A DNA stretch of 64,000 bases from assembly GCF_031081985.1 (NCBI RefSeq), contig NZ_JARWSK010000001.1, positions 124,001-188,000 on the forward strand, given 5' to 3'. Below the pieces are notes generated by a model, which was not told the DNA's origin, ran no database searches, and saw only the letters and a program-made list of their open reading frames with translations. Made by a program: the position numbers and the translations under genes. Position 1 is the first letter of the stretch. Every line of letters begins with the position of its first letter. Shown one piece after another: positions 16,966 to 25,957 of the stretch. Origin of the DNA: Komagataeibacter xylinus. GTDB lineage: Bacteria; Pseudomonadota; Alphaproteobacteria; Acetobacterales; Acetobacteraceae.

Positions 16966-18594
16966 TCACGCCAGCACGGCCGGGCGTATCAGGTCGCGGC
17001 CCGGTATCGCTGCAAGCAGGCGCTTGGTGTAGTCATCATGCGGGGTGGAGAAGACGGTCTCGGTCGGGCCATGTTCGACCTGCTCGCCCGCGCGGATGAT
17101 CGAGACGGTGTCGGCAATGCGCCGCACCACGGCCAGATCGTGCGATACGAACACATAGGTCAGGTCAAGCTGGCGTTGCAGTGTTTCGAGCAGGGTCAGG
17201 ATTTCGGCCTGCACCGATACGTCTAGTGCCGAGACTACTTCATCCAGAATCAGGATCTTCGGGTCGCACAACAGCGCGCGCGCAATGGCCAGGCGCTGGC
17301 TCTGTCCGCCAGACATATTGGCTGCCCTGCGCTCCAGCACGGCAGGCGGTAGCTGCACCCGCTCCAGCATGGCCCGGACCCGTTCTGCGCGCACGCTGCG
17401 GTCGCGCAGGCCCGCATTGATAAGGGGTTCGGCCAGAATGTCAGCGGCCCGGTTGCGGGGGTCGAACGAGACATGTGGGTTCTGGTAGACAAACTGCACC
17501 GCGCGGCGCAGCGCGCGCCGGGTGGCGCCTTCAACCCGTGCCGGGTTCTCGCCCAGAATATGCACTGACCCACTATCAGGCGTAATCAGCCCCAGCAGGC
17601 AGCGCAGCAGCGTGGTCTTGCCCGAGCCGGACTCGCCTACGATGCCATGCGTCTGCCCGGCCACTACGTTAAAGGAAATATCGCGCACCGCCTTGTGCCC
17701 CGGCCTGCCGCCAGCACCCTTGTAGGCATAGGTCAGGTGCGAGACGACAATCGCATCCTCACGCGGGCCTTCCGCGCGGCGGGGCGCGCGGGCTTCATGG
17801 AACAGGGGCAGGTCGGCCAGCAGGCGGCGGGTGTAGGGCGTGCGCGGGTTGGCGAACAGGGCTTTCGTCTCGCCGGTTTCGCACAGCGTGCCATGTTGCA
17901 GCACGGCCACGCGGTCGGCCTGCTCGCTGGCCAGGCCCAGATCGTGGGTGATGAACAGCATGGCCGTGCCCATTTCGTGGCGCAGTTCGGCCAGCAGCGC
18001 CATGATTTGCACCTGCACCGATACATCGAGCGCGCTGGTGGGCTCATCGGCCACGATCAGGGCGGGACGCTGGGCAATGGCGGCGGCAATCAGCACGCGC
18101 TGGCGCATGCCGCCCGAGAGTTCATGCGGGTACTGGTGCAGCCGCCGCTCCGGCTCCTTTATGCCCACGCGCTCAAGCAGGCCCACCAGCATGCGCCGCG
18201 TTGTGGCGATATTGCTGCGGGGTTCATGCAGGTGCACCGCCTCGACAAGCTGGGCGCCGATGGTGCGCACAGGGTCGAGCGAATGGGCCGGGTCCTGCGG
18301 AATGAGCGCCACCCGCGCCCCACGGATGCGGCGCAGCGCGCGCTCGGGCAGGCCCACGATTTCGGTATCGCCTACCTTGATCGAGCCGCGCTGGATGTGG
18401 GCACTTTCAGGCAGCAGGCCCAGTATGGCGCGGCCCAGCGTTGACTTGCCCGAGCCGGATTCACCCACCAATGCCAGCATCTCGCCCGCGCGGACCTCCA
18501 GCGAGACCCCCTTGAGCGCGTGGTGCGCGCTGCCCCGGCTTTCATACACCACATCAAGGTCACGGATGCTGAGCTGGGGGAGAGCAGCGTTCAT
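16966..18594 (-). CDS. Dipeptide/nickel-type ABC transporter, fused double ATPase
   Basis: A 542-residue protein with two ABC ATPase domains in tandem (DppD-DppF or YejF type). The first has Walker A GESGSGKSTLG, signature LSGGMRQR and Walker B LIVADEPTSALD; the second has GESGSGKTTLL, MSGGQSQR and ILILDEVVSALD, where valine replaces the usual proline. The start at 18594 overlaps the stop of the upstream permease by four bases; the frame is open further but that lies in the permease. It powers the importer encoded by the two genes before it. Confidence 0.92.
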   Translation of the reverse strand: MNAALPQLSIRDLDVVYESRGSAHHALKGVSLEVRAGEMLALVGESGSGKSTLGRAILGLLPESAHIQRGSIKVGDTEIVGLPERALRRIRGARVALIPQDPAHSLDPVRTIGAQLVEAVHLHEPRSNIATTRRMLVGLLERVGIKEPERRLHQYPHELSGGMRQRVLIAAAIAQRPALIVADEPTSALDVSVQVQIMALLAELRHEMGTAMLFITHDLGLASEQADRVAVLQHGTLCETGETKALFANPRTPYTRRLLADLPLFHEARAPRRAEGPREDAIVVSHLTYAYKGAGGRPGHKAVRDISFNVVAGQTHGIVGESGSGKTTLLRCLLGLITPDSGSVHILGENPARVEGATRRALRRAVQFVYQNPHVSFDPRNRAADILAEPLINAGLRDRSVRAERVRAMLERVQLPPAVLERRAANMSGGQSQRLAIARALLCDPKILILDEVVSALDVSVQAEILTLLETLQRQLDLTYVFVSHDLAVVRRIADTVSIIRAGEQVEHGPTETVFSTPHDDYTKRLLAAIPGRDLIRPAVLA

Positions 18595-19415
18595 GGGTCC
18601 ATCCTTATGGCGCGTGACAGCAGCGTTGCCGCCCATGCGGAGAAGATGATGGCAAGGCCGGGGAAGGTGGTCAGCCACCAGGCGGTTGCAAGGTAGTTGC
18701 GGCCTTCGGTAATCATCAGCCCCCATTCCGGCGTAGGCGGCGATGGCCCGTAGCCCAGAAAGCAGATGGTCGATATGGCAAGGATGGCCGTGCCCAGCCG
18801 CAGCGTGGCAAGCGACAGCGCGGGCGCAAGGCTGTTGGGCACGATATGGCGCCACACCACCTGCCAGAAGGTGGAGCCGATGCCGAAGGCTGCCTCCACA
18901 TATTCGGTCGCGCGCACGCGCACCACCTCGGTGCGGATCATGCGCGTAAAGCCTGCCACCTGGCTTATGCCCACGGCAAAGGCCACATGCGTAGCCCCCG
19001 GCCCGATCAGGGTGATGATGCTGAGCGAGAGGAAAAGCTCGGGGATGGCCAGCACCATGTCCGCCCCCGCAAGGATGGCGCCCGACAGCCTGCGCCCGCC
19101 CAGCCCCGCCGCAAGCCCCAGTGGAATGGCCACCAGCAGGCTGATCGCCACGGCCAGCATGGCGGCGGAAAGGGTGGAGAAACTGCCATGCATGATGCGC
19201 GAGAACACATCGCGCCCGAACTGGTCCGTGCCAAACCAGTGCGTGGCTGACGGTGCCATGAGCCGCTCATCCGTCTGGCCGGCCAGCGGGTCAAGCGGGG
19301 TGAACAGGCCGGGGCAGAGTGCCACGAGCACCAGCATAAGCACGGGCAGCACGCCAAGCAGGCGCGGCAGTGTCACGTCATGGCGCTGGCGCCACCGGGC
19401 AAGGGCCGTGTTCAT
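18591..19415 (-). CDS. ABC transporter permease, DppC type
   Basis: A 274-residue inner-membrane permease. It has an N-terminal membrane segment, the DppC-family motif HWFGTDQFGRDVFSR before the main domain, and an EAA-type loop (EYVEAAFGIGSTFWQVVWRHI) that docks on the ATPase. It overlaps its neighbours on both sides by four bases, so it is translated as part of a coupled series with the DppB-type permease and the double ATPase. Confidence 0.93.
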   Translation of the reverse strand: MNTALARWRQRHDVTLPRLLGVLPVLMLVLVALCPGLFTPLDPLAGQTDERLMAPSATHWFGTDQFGRDVFSRIMHGSFSTLSAAMLAVAISLLVAIPLGLAAGLGGRRLSGAILAGADMVLAIPELFLSLSIITLIGPGATHVAFAVGISQVAGFTRMIRTEVVRVRATEYVEAAFGIGSTFWQVVWRHIVPNSLAPALSLATLRLGTAILAISTICFLGYGPSPPTPEWGLMITEGRNYLATAWWLTTFPGLAIIFSAWAATLLSRAIRMDP

Positions 19416-20359
19416 GCAGCCCCTCCTGCCTGCGTGCGGCGGATGCGCGGGTCGATCAGCGGATGGAGCGCATCAACGGTGAAGTTGATGACCACGAACC
19501 CCGCCACCGAAATGAGGATGATAGCCTGCAGCACCGCCACGTCCTGATTGGCCACGGCCTGCTGGGCCAGTTGCCCCAGCCCGTCCAGGCCGAATACGGT
19601 CTCGGTCACCACGGCGCCGGCCAAGATCTCGCCAAACACCAGTCCGCTTATGGTGAGCGTGGGTGGCAGTGCGTTGGGCAGCACGTGGGCATAAAGAATG
19701 CGCAGCGGCGAGGCGCCACGCGCGCGCAGCACGTCAATGAAGGGCTGGGCCATGACCCGCTCTGCCGCGCTCAGGAACACCTGCGTCAGTGGCGCCGAAA
19801 TGGGAATGGCCAGCGCCAGCCCCGGCAGCACCGCCGCTGCCCAGCCAGAAACGCCCACCACCGGCACCAGCTTCCAGTGAAACGAGACAAGCTGGATTGC
19901 CACGATCTCGAGCCAGAAGACGGGAATGCCGCTCGCCAGCCCCGGCACCAGCCGCAGGGCCGCGCGCAGGGGGCGCAGGGGCGCAAGCAGGGCGGCGGTG
20001 GCAAAAGCGGCTGCCAGCATGATCGCGCCGCCAAAGCTCACCACCGCAAGGCGCAGCGTGGTGGGGTAGGCGGCATGCAGCATGCGGCTGACCGGCACCC
20101 CGGTCTCGATGGAATAGCCAAGCTGGCCTGCCAGCGTGCGGCCCAGCACATGGGCATATTGCACGAAGGCGGATTCATCAGCGCCATAGCTTGCGCGTAT
20201 ATCGCTGATCTGCTGCGGGCTCAGGCCGAGTTCGGGGTCCTGGAACTTGATCAGCACGGCATCGCCCGGCATGACCTGCAACAGCACGAACGAGAGCGTG
20301 AACGCCCCCCACAGCACCAGCAGCGCCTGGGCCGCGCGGGAGAGAATGTAACGTATCAT
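19412..20359 (-). CDS. ABC transporter permease, DppB type
   Basis: A 315-residue permease starting with the typical MIRYILSRAAQALLVLWGAFTL segment, followed by a periplasmic loop and five further membrane helices with the EAA-type loop (PFIDVLRARGASPLRILYAHV). It pairs with the DppC-type subunit. It begins 15 bases after the solute-binding protein stop. Confidence 0.93.
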   Translation of the reverse strand: MIRYILSRAAQALLVLWGAFTLSFVLLQVMPGDAVLIKFQDPELGLSPQQISDIRASYGADESAFVQYAHVLGRTLAGQLGYSIETGVPVSRMLHAAYPTTLRLAVVSFGGAIMLAAAFATAALLAPLRPLRAALRLVPGLASGIPVFWLEIVAIQLVSFHWKLVPVVGVSGWAAAVLPGLALAIPISAPLTQVFLSAAERVMAQPFIDVLRARGASPLRILYAHVLPNALPPTLTISGLVFGEILAGAVVTETVFGLDGLGQLAQQAVANQDVAVLQAIILISVAGFVVINFTVDALHPLIDPRIRRTQAGGAA

Positions 20360-20374
20360 GGGTGGCGCCTCATC

Positions 20375-22024
20375 CTACGGCCTTGCCAGCCAGGTGCGGT
20401 AGAAAACAGGCCGCCCCACGGCCTCGAAACGCATGTCATGCACGCGGGCCGACCCCGCATAGACCTGTGGCTCCTCGAATATGGGAATACTGTAGCCTTT
20501 GGCCAGAATATCGGCCTGCACGCGGGCGAGGTCGGCAAGGCGCGTGGCGGGATCAGTGTCGGAGGCGACTTCGTCGAGCAGCCCGTTGAGTTCGGGGTCG
20601 ACAAAGTGTTCCACATGGCGGCTCTGGCCGCCTTTTTGCAGAAGCACGTTGCGGTTGGTGGGGTAGAACGCGCTCTTGATCACATCGGGGTCGGCGCGGC
20701 CCACCTCGGCATGGAACAGGGGGGTTACGGCAGGGTTGAGGTTGTCGAGCACCGTCATGGCCGGGCTGCCTGACAGGATGGTCAGCCGCACGCCTGCCTT
20801 GCGCCATTGCTGGGCCAGCAGCACCAGCATGCTCCGGCTCTGCGGCTGGGGCAGGGCCTCATGCACGGCCAGCGCAAGGGCCACCCCATTGCGCCGCCGC
20901 CAGCCATCGCCATCAAGCGTCCATCCGGCCTCATCGAGCAGGCGGGCGGCAAGGGCGGGGTCATAGGTCAGGTCGGCAGCATGGTCGACAAAACCCTGCG
21001 CGTCAGCAGCAATGACCGAGCGCGCCAGCGGGTAATGGGGGGAATAGAGCGTGCGCAGGATGTCGGGCCGGTCGGTGGCGTGCAGCAGGGCAAGGCGCAC
21101 GCGCGGGTCGGCCACCAGCGGGTTGTCGGGGCGGAAGACCACGCTGTTGTTCACCCCACGGGTGGAGGCGGCGTAGATCGTATCGCCATGCCGGGTGATC
21201 TGCTCTTCATCATAGGCTTCGACCGCGCGGGCGAAGTCGGCCTGGCCTGCAATGAAGGCGCCGATGCGGATGCTGTCTTCAGGCACCACGATGATGCGCA
21301 CGCCCGCCAGCCGGCTTGGCCCCTGCGGGGCAAGCTGGTCAGGCCCCCATGCATAATCGGCGCGCGTGACCAGGTCGACCGACTTGCCCGGCACCTCGTC
21401 GCGCACCACGAACGGCCCGGAGCCGATCACATGCCGCGCGTCGCCCCATTCATCAAGCGGGCGGCGCAGGCTTGCGGGCGAGACCAGACCCGAACCAATG
21501 ACCGACGTGCCCTGCAGAAAGCCGGGCGAAGGTTTGCTGAAGTAAAAGCGTACCGTCAGCGGGTCGATGACCTCGCTGCGTTCGTAATTGTTGATGACCT
21601 CGGAAGGCGGCAGGTGCAGCGTGCGGTTGCCCTTGCCAAATGTATCGTAATTGAGGGCTACGGCCGCCGCATCAACCGGCGTGCCGTCAGAGAAGGTGAC
21701 GCCGGGGCGCAGCGTGAAGGTAAAGATAGTGCTGTTTTCATTCACGCTCCACGCGGTTGCGATCCATGGCTCGATTTTAAGCGTGTCGGTGTTCTGCCAT
21801 GTCAGCCGGTCCGTGATCTGGGCCAGGATGCCGCCATTGGGGTAGAAGCCGCCAGCGGGAGGGTAGAGGTTTTTATGGGGCTGTTTTTCCAGGTAGAGCA
21901 GCGTGCCGCCGGGAGTGGCGGCATCGGTTGCCCGCGCGGGGGCAGGGGCCTGAAAAGCCAGGCACGCGGCCAGCGCAAGTACTGGCCGCGACAGGGGTAT
22001 GACAGCACGAAACGGATGAGGCAT
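20375..22024 (-). CDS. Family 5 extracellular solute-binding protein
   Basis: A 549-residue periplasmic binding protein of the SBP_bac_5 family (peptides, nickel, opines, metallophores). A signal peptide with probable cleavage near ARA (residues 30-32) precedes mature sequence with the family motif TFTLRPGVTFSDGTPVDAAAVALNYD. It is encoded between a TonB receptor and the cognate permeases, so the ligand probably crosses the outer membrane through that receptor. The ligand class cannot be fixed from sequence alone. Confidence 0.92.
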   Translation of the reverse strand: MPHPFRAVIPLSRPVLALAACLAFQAPAPARATDAATPGGTLLYLEKQPHKNLYPPAGGFYPNGGILAQITDRLTWQNTDTLKIEPWIATAWSVNENSTIFTFTLRPGVTFSDGTPVDAAAVALNYDTFGKGNRTLHLPPSEVINNYERSEVIDPLTVRFYFSKPSPGFLQGTSVIGSGLVSPASLRRPLDEWGDARHVIGSGPFVVRDEVPGKSVDLVTRADYAWGPDQLAPQGPSRLAGVRIIVVPEDSIRIGAFIAGQADFARAVEAYDEEQITRHGDTIYAASTRGVNNSVVFRPDNPLVADPRVRLALLHATDRPDILRTLYSPHYPLARSVIAADAQGFVDHAADLTYDPALAARLLDEAGWTLDGDGWRRRNGVALALAVHEALPQPQSRSMLVLLAQQWRKAGVRLTILSGSPAMTVLDNLNPAVTPLFHAEVGRADPDVIKSAFYPTNRNVLLQKGGQSRHVEHFVDPELNGLLDEVASDTDPATRLADLARVQADILAKGYSIPIFEEPQVYAGSARVHDMRFEAVGRPVFYRTWLARP

Positions 22025-22038
22025 GCGGTGCGGGCCAG

Positions 22039-24441
22039 TCAGAACGTGTATCCAAGGCGGGCGTAGTAATAACCACCCTCATACCCGCCAGGCGCGGTCA
22101 TGGGGTAGGCAAACACGCCACTGCTTTCCTTCAGCGCCTGTTTGTTGGTGCGGGTTGGGTATTTGTTGAACAGGTTGTTGGCCCCCAGCGTGATGACAAA
22201 ACCATGGCCCACCCGCGCCGAGGCTTCAAGGTTTGTTATCACCTGCGGGCGCACATGGGTCCAGTAGGCGCCCGGATCGCTCTGGTAAACCAGCCACGCC
22301 ACCCCGGCGTAGCGCTGCTCCTGCACAAACACGCTGTAGCGTCCCTTGCTCCAGTTGAGCGAGAAGGATTCCTTGTTCTTGGGCGAGGAACGCAGCAGTT
22401 CCGTCTCGGCCGCCTTGGAGAAGTAGGTCTGCCCCAGCGTGGTCAGGATGGCGGGCGTGGAGGCGTAATGGGTCATTTCCGTATCGGCCGCATTGGCCTG
22501 CACGGAGCCGATCAGCACACCGTAAGAGGGCTTGATGGGGAATTTGTAGCTGATCTTGGCCGTAAAGCCGTTGGTGGTGGTGTTGCCCACATTGGTCATG
22601 TAGCTGGCATAGGTAATGTTGTCGCCCACGCCATGGGCCGAGAGGTAGTTGGCCATGACCGTGCCGGAAAAGGCGCTGGTGCTCTCGATACGGTCATTGA
22701 TGTCGATGCGGTAGCCATCAACCGAAAGCTGAAGGTCGCGCACCGGCTTCCAGTCCAGCCCGATGCTGTAGCTGCGCGAGTATTCGCCCTTGGGGTTGTG
22801 CGAGCCGAGCAGGCGCGCGACATCGTTGGTCTGTGACAGGTTGACGGTGGTATAGCCCGGCCCCGAACTCGTGGCGTCGTAATGGATCGCGCCCAGCGTG
22901 GGCGGCCGGTAGCCGGTATTGACGTTGGCATGGATCGAGAAGTTCTTGGTAAAGTTGTAGCGCGTGCCGATCGAGCCGGTGGGGGCGGTGGTGGTGTCGG
23001 AATAGTTCACCACATGGCCGCCGATCGTCCATTCCCATTTGCGGGTGACGAAAATGTCCAGCCCCACATGGCCATCGAAAATGTCACGCGACCAGTTGCC
23101 TGCATTGCTGGGCTGAAAGCCGTTATAGCCGGTCGCACCCGGCGAGTTGCTGCCGTTATAATCTGGCCCCGTGGCCCATGACTGGTAGTCGCCCGCGCCG
23201 ATCTGGTAGGTATCGTGCCGGTATTCCAGCCCCCAGTCGAGCACGGCGGGCTTGGGCAGCGCGCGGCTTGAAAAGCGCTTGGAGAACTTGGCGCCGCCAA
23301 TCAGCTCCGCATTGACGATCTTGCCCTGGTTGAAGCTGGTCTGGCTCAGCGCGCCAAAGGTGGGGTTGTTGTCGTCATACACGCCCTCATTGACCTGTTC
23401 GCGCCCGAACGAGGCATAGGTGTTCCACGCAACGCCCGCGGGCATGGTGCCGCGCAGGCCGCCATTGACTTGAAAATCCATTTCATCGAACGTTTCGATC
23501 GGCTCGAACCCGTTGGGGTGGAGCGATGGCACGTTGTTGATGTTGGTTGCCCCGCGAATGAAGCCGATGCGGTCGGTGCTGCGATGGGCGAGGGTGGCGG
23601 TGCCATAGGCCTCGACCGAGCGGCTGATGGGCATGTGCGCGTTGAAGCTGAACAGTTCGGCCAGCGAGCGGCTCAGGCCCTCGATGCGGTTGACATCGCC
23701 GAGCGTGGGGTTGATGCCATCGCGGTGGGTGGGGAGCTGGTTCTGCACCTGCCAGGCCAGGTCCATGCCGCCACCCTTGTTGCCAAGCTGGCGCTCAAGG
23801 TCGCCATAGGCGGTAACGCCCTGGCCATCACCCCTGTAATAGCCGCTGTTCTGGATGTTGGCGGTGCCGCCATTGCGGTTGCCCGCCTTGAGTACGATGT
23901 TGATCGCGCCGCCAATGGCGTCCTGCCCGTACAGCGCGGTGGCGCCCTCGGTCACGATTTCCACATGGTCGATCGCGCTGAGCGGGATCAGGCTCAGGTC
24001 AGCCGGTTCCGTGCCCTGGGCGGGGCCATAGTTCCAGTTGCCAATCGCGCTGGCATGGCGGCGCACGCCATTGACGAGCACGAGCGTTTCATCCGCGTTG
24101 AGGTTGCGCAGGATGACGGTCTGGGTAGGGGTGGTGGAATAACCGCCGCCACCACCACCCGGAGGGGCATTGATCTCGGGCGAGGACTGCTGGAGTGCCG
24201 CGATCACGTTTGTCTGCCCGGTCTTGAGCAGGTCGGCCCCCGTCACAATCGCCACCCGCGTGGTGCTGTGGCGCGGGGTGGAAGTGCGGAAGGCGGGCGA
24301 GACATCGCCTACATCCTTGGTGGTGGTGATGCGTTCGACCGCCGGATCGGCCCAGGCGCAGACAGGGGAGCAGGACACGGAGACCACACCGGTCAGAAGG
24401 ACAATTTTCGAGAGCCGTACCGGCCTTGTGTGCGTGTTCAT
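22039..24441 (-). CDS. TonB-dependent outer-membrane receptor
   Basis: An 800-residue receptor. The signal peptide ends near CAWA (residue 31). The plug domain contains QTVILRNLNADETLVLVNG and the conserved GATALYGQDAIGGAINIVLK, followed by a 22-strand-type barrel ending in YARLGYTF with the terminal phenylalanine. A glycine tract (GGGGGG) lies in the plug near residue 95. It is the first gene of the minus-strand importer operon, 14 bases before the solute-binding protein, and is preceded by an AT-rich promoter region around 24500-24600. Confidence 0.95.
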   Translation of the reverse strand: MNTHTRPVRLSKIVLLTGVVSVSCSPVCAWADPAVERITTTKDVGDVSPAFRTSTPRHSTTRVAIVTGADLLKTGQTNVIAALQQSSPEINAPPGGGGGGYSTTPTQTVILRNLNADETLVLVNGVRRHASAIGNWNYGPAQGTEPADLSLIPLSAIDHVEIVTEGATALYGQDAIGGAINIVLKAGNRNGGTANIQNSGYYRGDGQGVTAYGDLERQLGNKGGGMDLAWQVQNQLPTHRDGINPTLGDVNRIEGLSRSLAELFSFNAHMPISRSVEAYGTATLAHRSTDRIGFIRGATNINNVPSLHPNGFEPIETFDEMDFQVNGGLRGTMPAGVAWNTYASFGREQVNEGVYDDNNPTFGALSQTSFNQGKIVNAELIGGAKFSKRFSSRALPKPAVLDWGLEYRHDTYQIGAGDYQSWATGPDYNGSNSPGATGYNGFQPSNAGNWSRDIFDGHVGLDIFVTRKWEWTIGGHVVNYSDTTTAPTGSIGTRYNFTKNFSIHANVNTGYRPPTLGAIHYDATSSGPGYTTVNLSQTNDVARLLGSHNPKGEYSRSYSIGLDWKPVRDLQLSVDGYRIDINDRIESTSAFSGTVMANYLSAHGVGDNITYASYMTNVGNTTTNGFTAKISYKFPIKPSYGVLIGSVQANAADTEMTHYASTPAILTTLGQTYFSKAAETELLRSSPKNKESFSLNWSKGRYSVFVQEQRYAGVAWLVYQSDPGAYWTHVRPQVITNLEASARVGHGFVITLGANNLFNKYPTRTNKQALKESSGVFAYPMTAPGGYEGGYYYARLGYTF

Positions 24442-25182
24442 CCTGCGTCTTTCCTAGACTGAAGCCCGACTGCGGGCCTGGTGCAGAGTCCTGTTCGCTG
24501 TCGTGCTATATTAATTCCACAACATTAATTTGTGTATAATTCACGAAAAATAACCCGGTCAACGCGCAAATATGTTTTTACCGTGTAATTACGTTATTTA
24601 TGATGCCCGGTGTGCATAATAGACACACCCACCCCGGCAACCATGCCACCCTGCGCCCGCGCCACATTGCTGAAATAAAAAAGCCCGGCAGCCAGAAAGC
24701 CGGGCGGGATGACCCGGCGGCCCGGACCATCACCAGCCTTGAATGGTATTGTAAAGGTGCATGATGGCTGTGTAGCCATCATGGCGCCGTTTACCGATTC
24801 AGCCTGTATCCTTCTTAACGGGCAAGGGGTGATTGCGTTCGCTTGTTTCGTTTTGAATCAGATTTTCATGGTCGCCATGGGCATGGATCAGCAGGTGGAA
24901 CAATTTTACTATTGGAATCGTTAATTATATCGCAAGGCCGTAAACGGGAGGGGCGTCTACCGGGTGGGGCCAATGGAAAAATTCGGCTTCCGGCCTGCCT
25001 TTGTGTTCAGGGGGGAGTGTGCGAGGGTAAGCGTGGCGGATGGTCGTGCGGCGTAACGCGGCGGGTCATGCAGGTGCGGCATGCCTGCACCCGGCCTTTG
25101 GCGGAGTACTGATACAGGACTGTGACAATCCGCCATTGTTTTGTCGTGTCGGGCCAGCACGATGGCAACATAAGGAGTAAGG
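24442..25182. other. Long intergenic region with hairpins
   Basis: 741 bases without a convincing protein gene. The left part (24500-24600) is AT-rich and probably carries the receptor promoter. It contains a minus-strand terminator at 24677-24705 and a perfect hairpin ATGATGGCT-GTGT-AGCCATCAT at 24761-24782. The right part (24930-25182) is GC-rich and ends with the ribosome-binding site AAGGAGTAAGG of the glycine-rich gene. Open frames here show no family signal. Confidence 0.5.
24677..24705 (-). terminator. Orphan minus-strand intrinsic terminator
   Basis: Read on the minus strand, GCCCGGC-TTTCTGGCT-GCCGGGC is followed by TTTTTT. This is a clear rho-independent terminator, but no minus-strand coding gene lies immediately upstream of it, so it may end a small RNA transcribed from about 24800-24940. 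Confidence 0.6.
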
Positions 25183-25620
25183 ATGATGACTCGTACAAAA
25201 TCATGGACCGTGGCCTTTGTTGCGATGGCCCTCGCGCTGGCACCCGTAGCGGGTTCATCCATGGCGCATGCCCAGCACGGCCCCGGTGGTGGTGGCCCCG
25301 GTGGAGGGCCCGGCGGGGGCCATGGCGGCGGATTTGGCGGTGGACCGGGCGGCCACGGCGGTGGCCCGGGTTTTGGTGGTCCCGGTGGCGGCGGTTTCCA
25401 CGGCGGCCCGCATGGTGGTCCGGGTGGTGGCCCGCGCGGTGGTGGCTGGGATCGTGGGGGCTGGGATCGCGGCGGTTGGGGCGGCGGCTGGGATCGTGGC
25501 CCCGGCTGGTACGGACCGCCGCCCTATCCGTATGAAGGATACGGGTATGGATATGGCTATCCCGGCTATTACTACCCGTATGGTGGTTATGTCGGTGGCT
25601 GGGGGTGGGGCGGCTGGTAA
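25183..25620 (+). CDS. Secreted glycine-rich protein
   Basis: A 145-residue protein with a strong ribosome-binding site (AAGGAGTAAGG) and a signal peptide probably cut after AHA. The mature part is low complexity: GGGP/GGPGG repeats with histidines, then three WDRGG-type units, then a tyrosine/glycine/proline tail ending in GGWGWGGW. Such sequences resemble secreted structural or stress-induced envelope proteins. No enzyme motif is visible, and the function is unknown. Confidence 0.7.
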   Translation: MMTRTKSWTVAFVAMALALAPVAGSSMAHAQHGPGGGGPGGGPGGGHGGGFGGGPGGHGGGPGFGGPGGGGFHGGPHGGPGGGPRGGGWDRGGWDRGGWGGGWDRGPGWYGPPPYPYEGYGYGYGYPGYYYPYGGYVGGWGWGGW

Positions 25621-25681
25621 GTCCGGCTGAGGCTTCCTGAAAAAAAGCCTTCGCGCGTAAACATCGTCTGTTTCTCGTCTC

Positions 25682-25957
25682 TTACGGGCGGTTGGCCATC
25701 CTGCCTCTCAGGGCAAGGAGGCTGGCCGCCAGAAGCCCGGCAAATGACAGGGCGGCAAACCATGAAAGCAGCCCCGTAACTGGCCCCTGAACGCCCACGG
25801 CCAGCCCCAGCGCCCCGGTGGGCAGCCCCAGCCGCAGCATGCGGGCAAGGCGCTGGCCTGTGGGGCCGGGAGCCGGCAGGCCATAGCGTGCGGGCCACAG
25901 GGCAGCATGATTCATGAAAGCTCCCAGCCACAGCGCGAGAAGAAGCACGAAGGTCAT
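25682..25957 (-). CDS. DUF3325-like small membrane protein
   Basis: A 91-residue protein with three predicted membrane helices, starting MTFVLLLALWLGAFMNHAAL. I chose ATG 25957 because it overlaps the stop of the PepSY gene by four bases. Size and topology fit the DUF3325 family, which usually follows PepSY-domain proteins in iron/siderophore uptake loci. The exact role of the family is not known. Confidence 0.65.
   Translation of the reverse strand: MTFVLLLALWLGAFMNHAALWPARYGLPAPGPTGQRLARMLRLGLPTGALGLAVGVQGPVTGLLSWFAALSFAGLLAASLLALRGRMANRP

Noticed and set aside
19370-20773. 467-codon open frame on the plus strand
   Set aside because: It is antisense to the DppB permease and solute-binding protein genes and rich in His/Arg/Gln; a shadow frame.
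23873-24180. Glycine run in the TonB receptor plug as a sign of frameshift or repeat expansion
   Set aside because: The frame continues cleanly into canonical plug motifs on both sides, so it is a normal flexible linker.
24709-24924. 71-codon plus-strand frame in the long intergenic region
   Set aside because: It has no ribosome-binding site and crosses the perfect hairpin at 24761-24782; a structured RNA is the better explanation.
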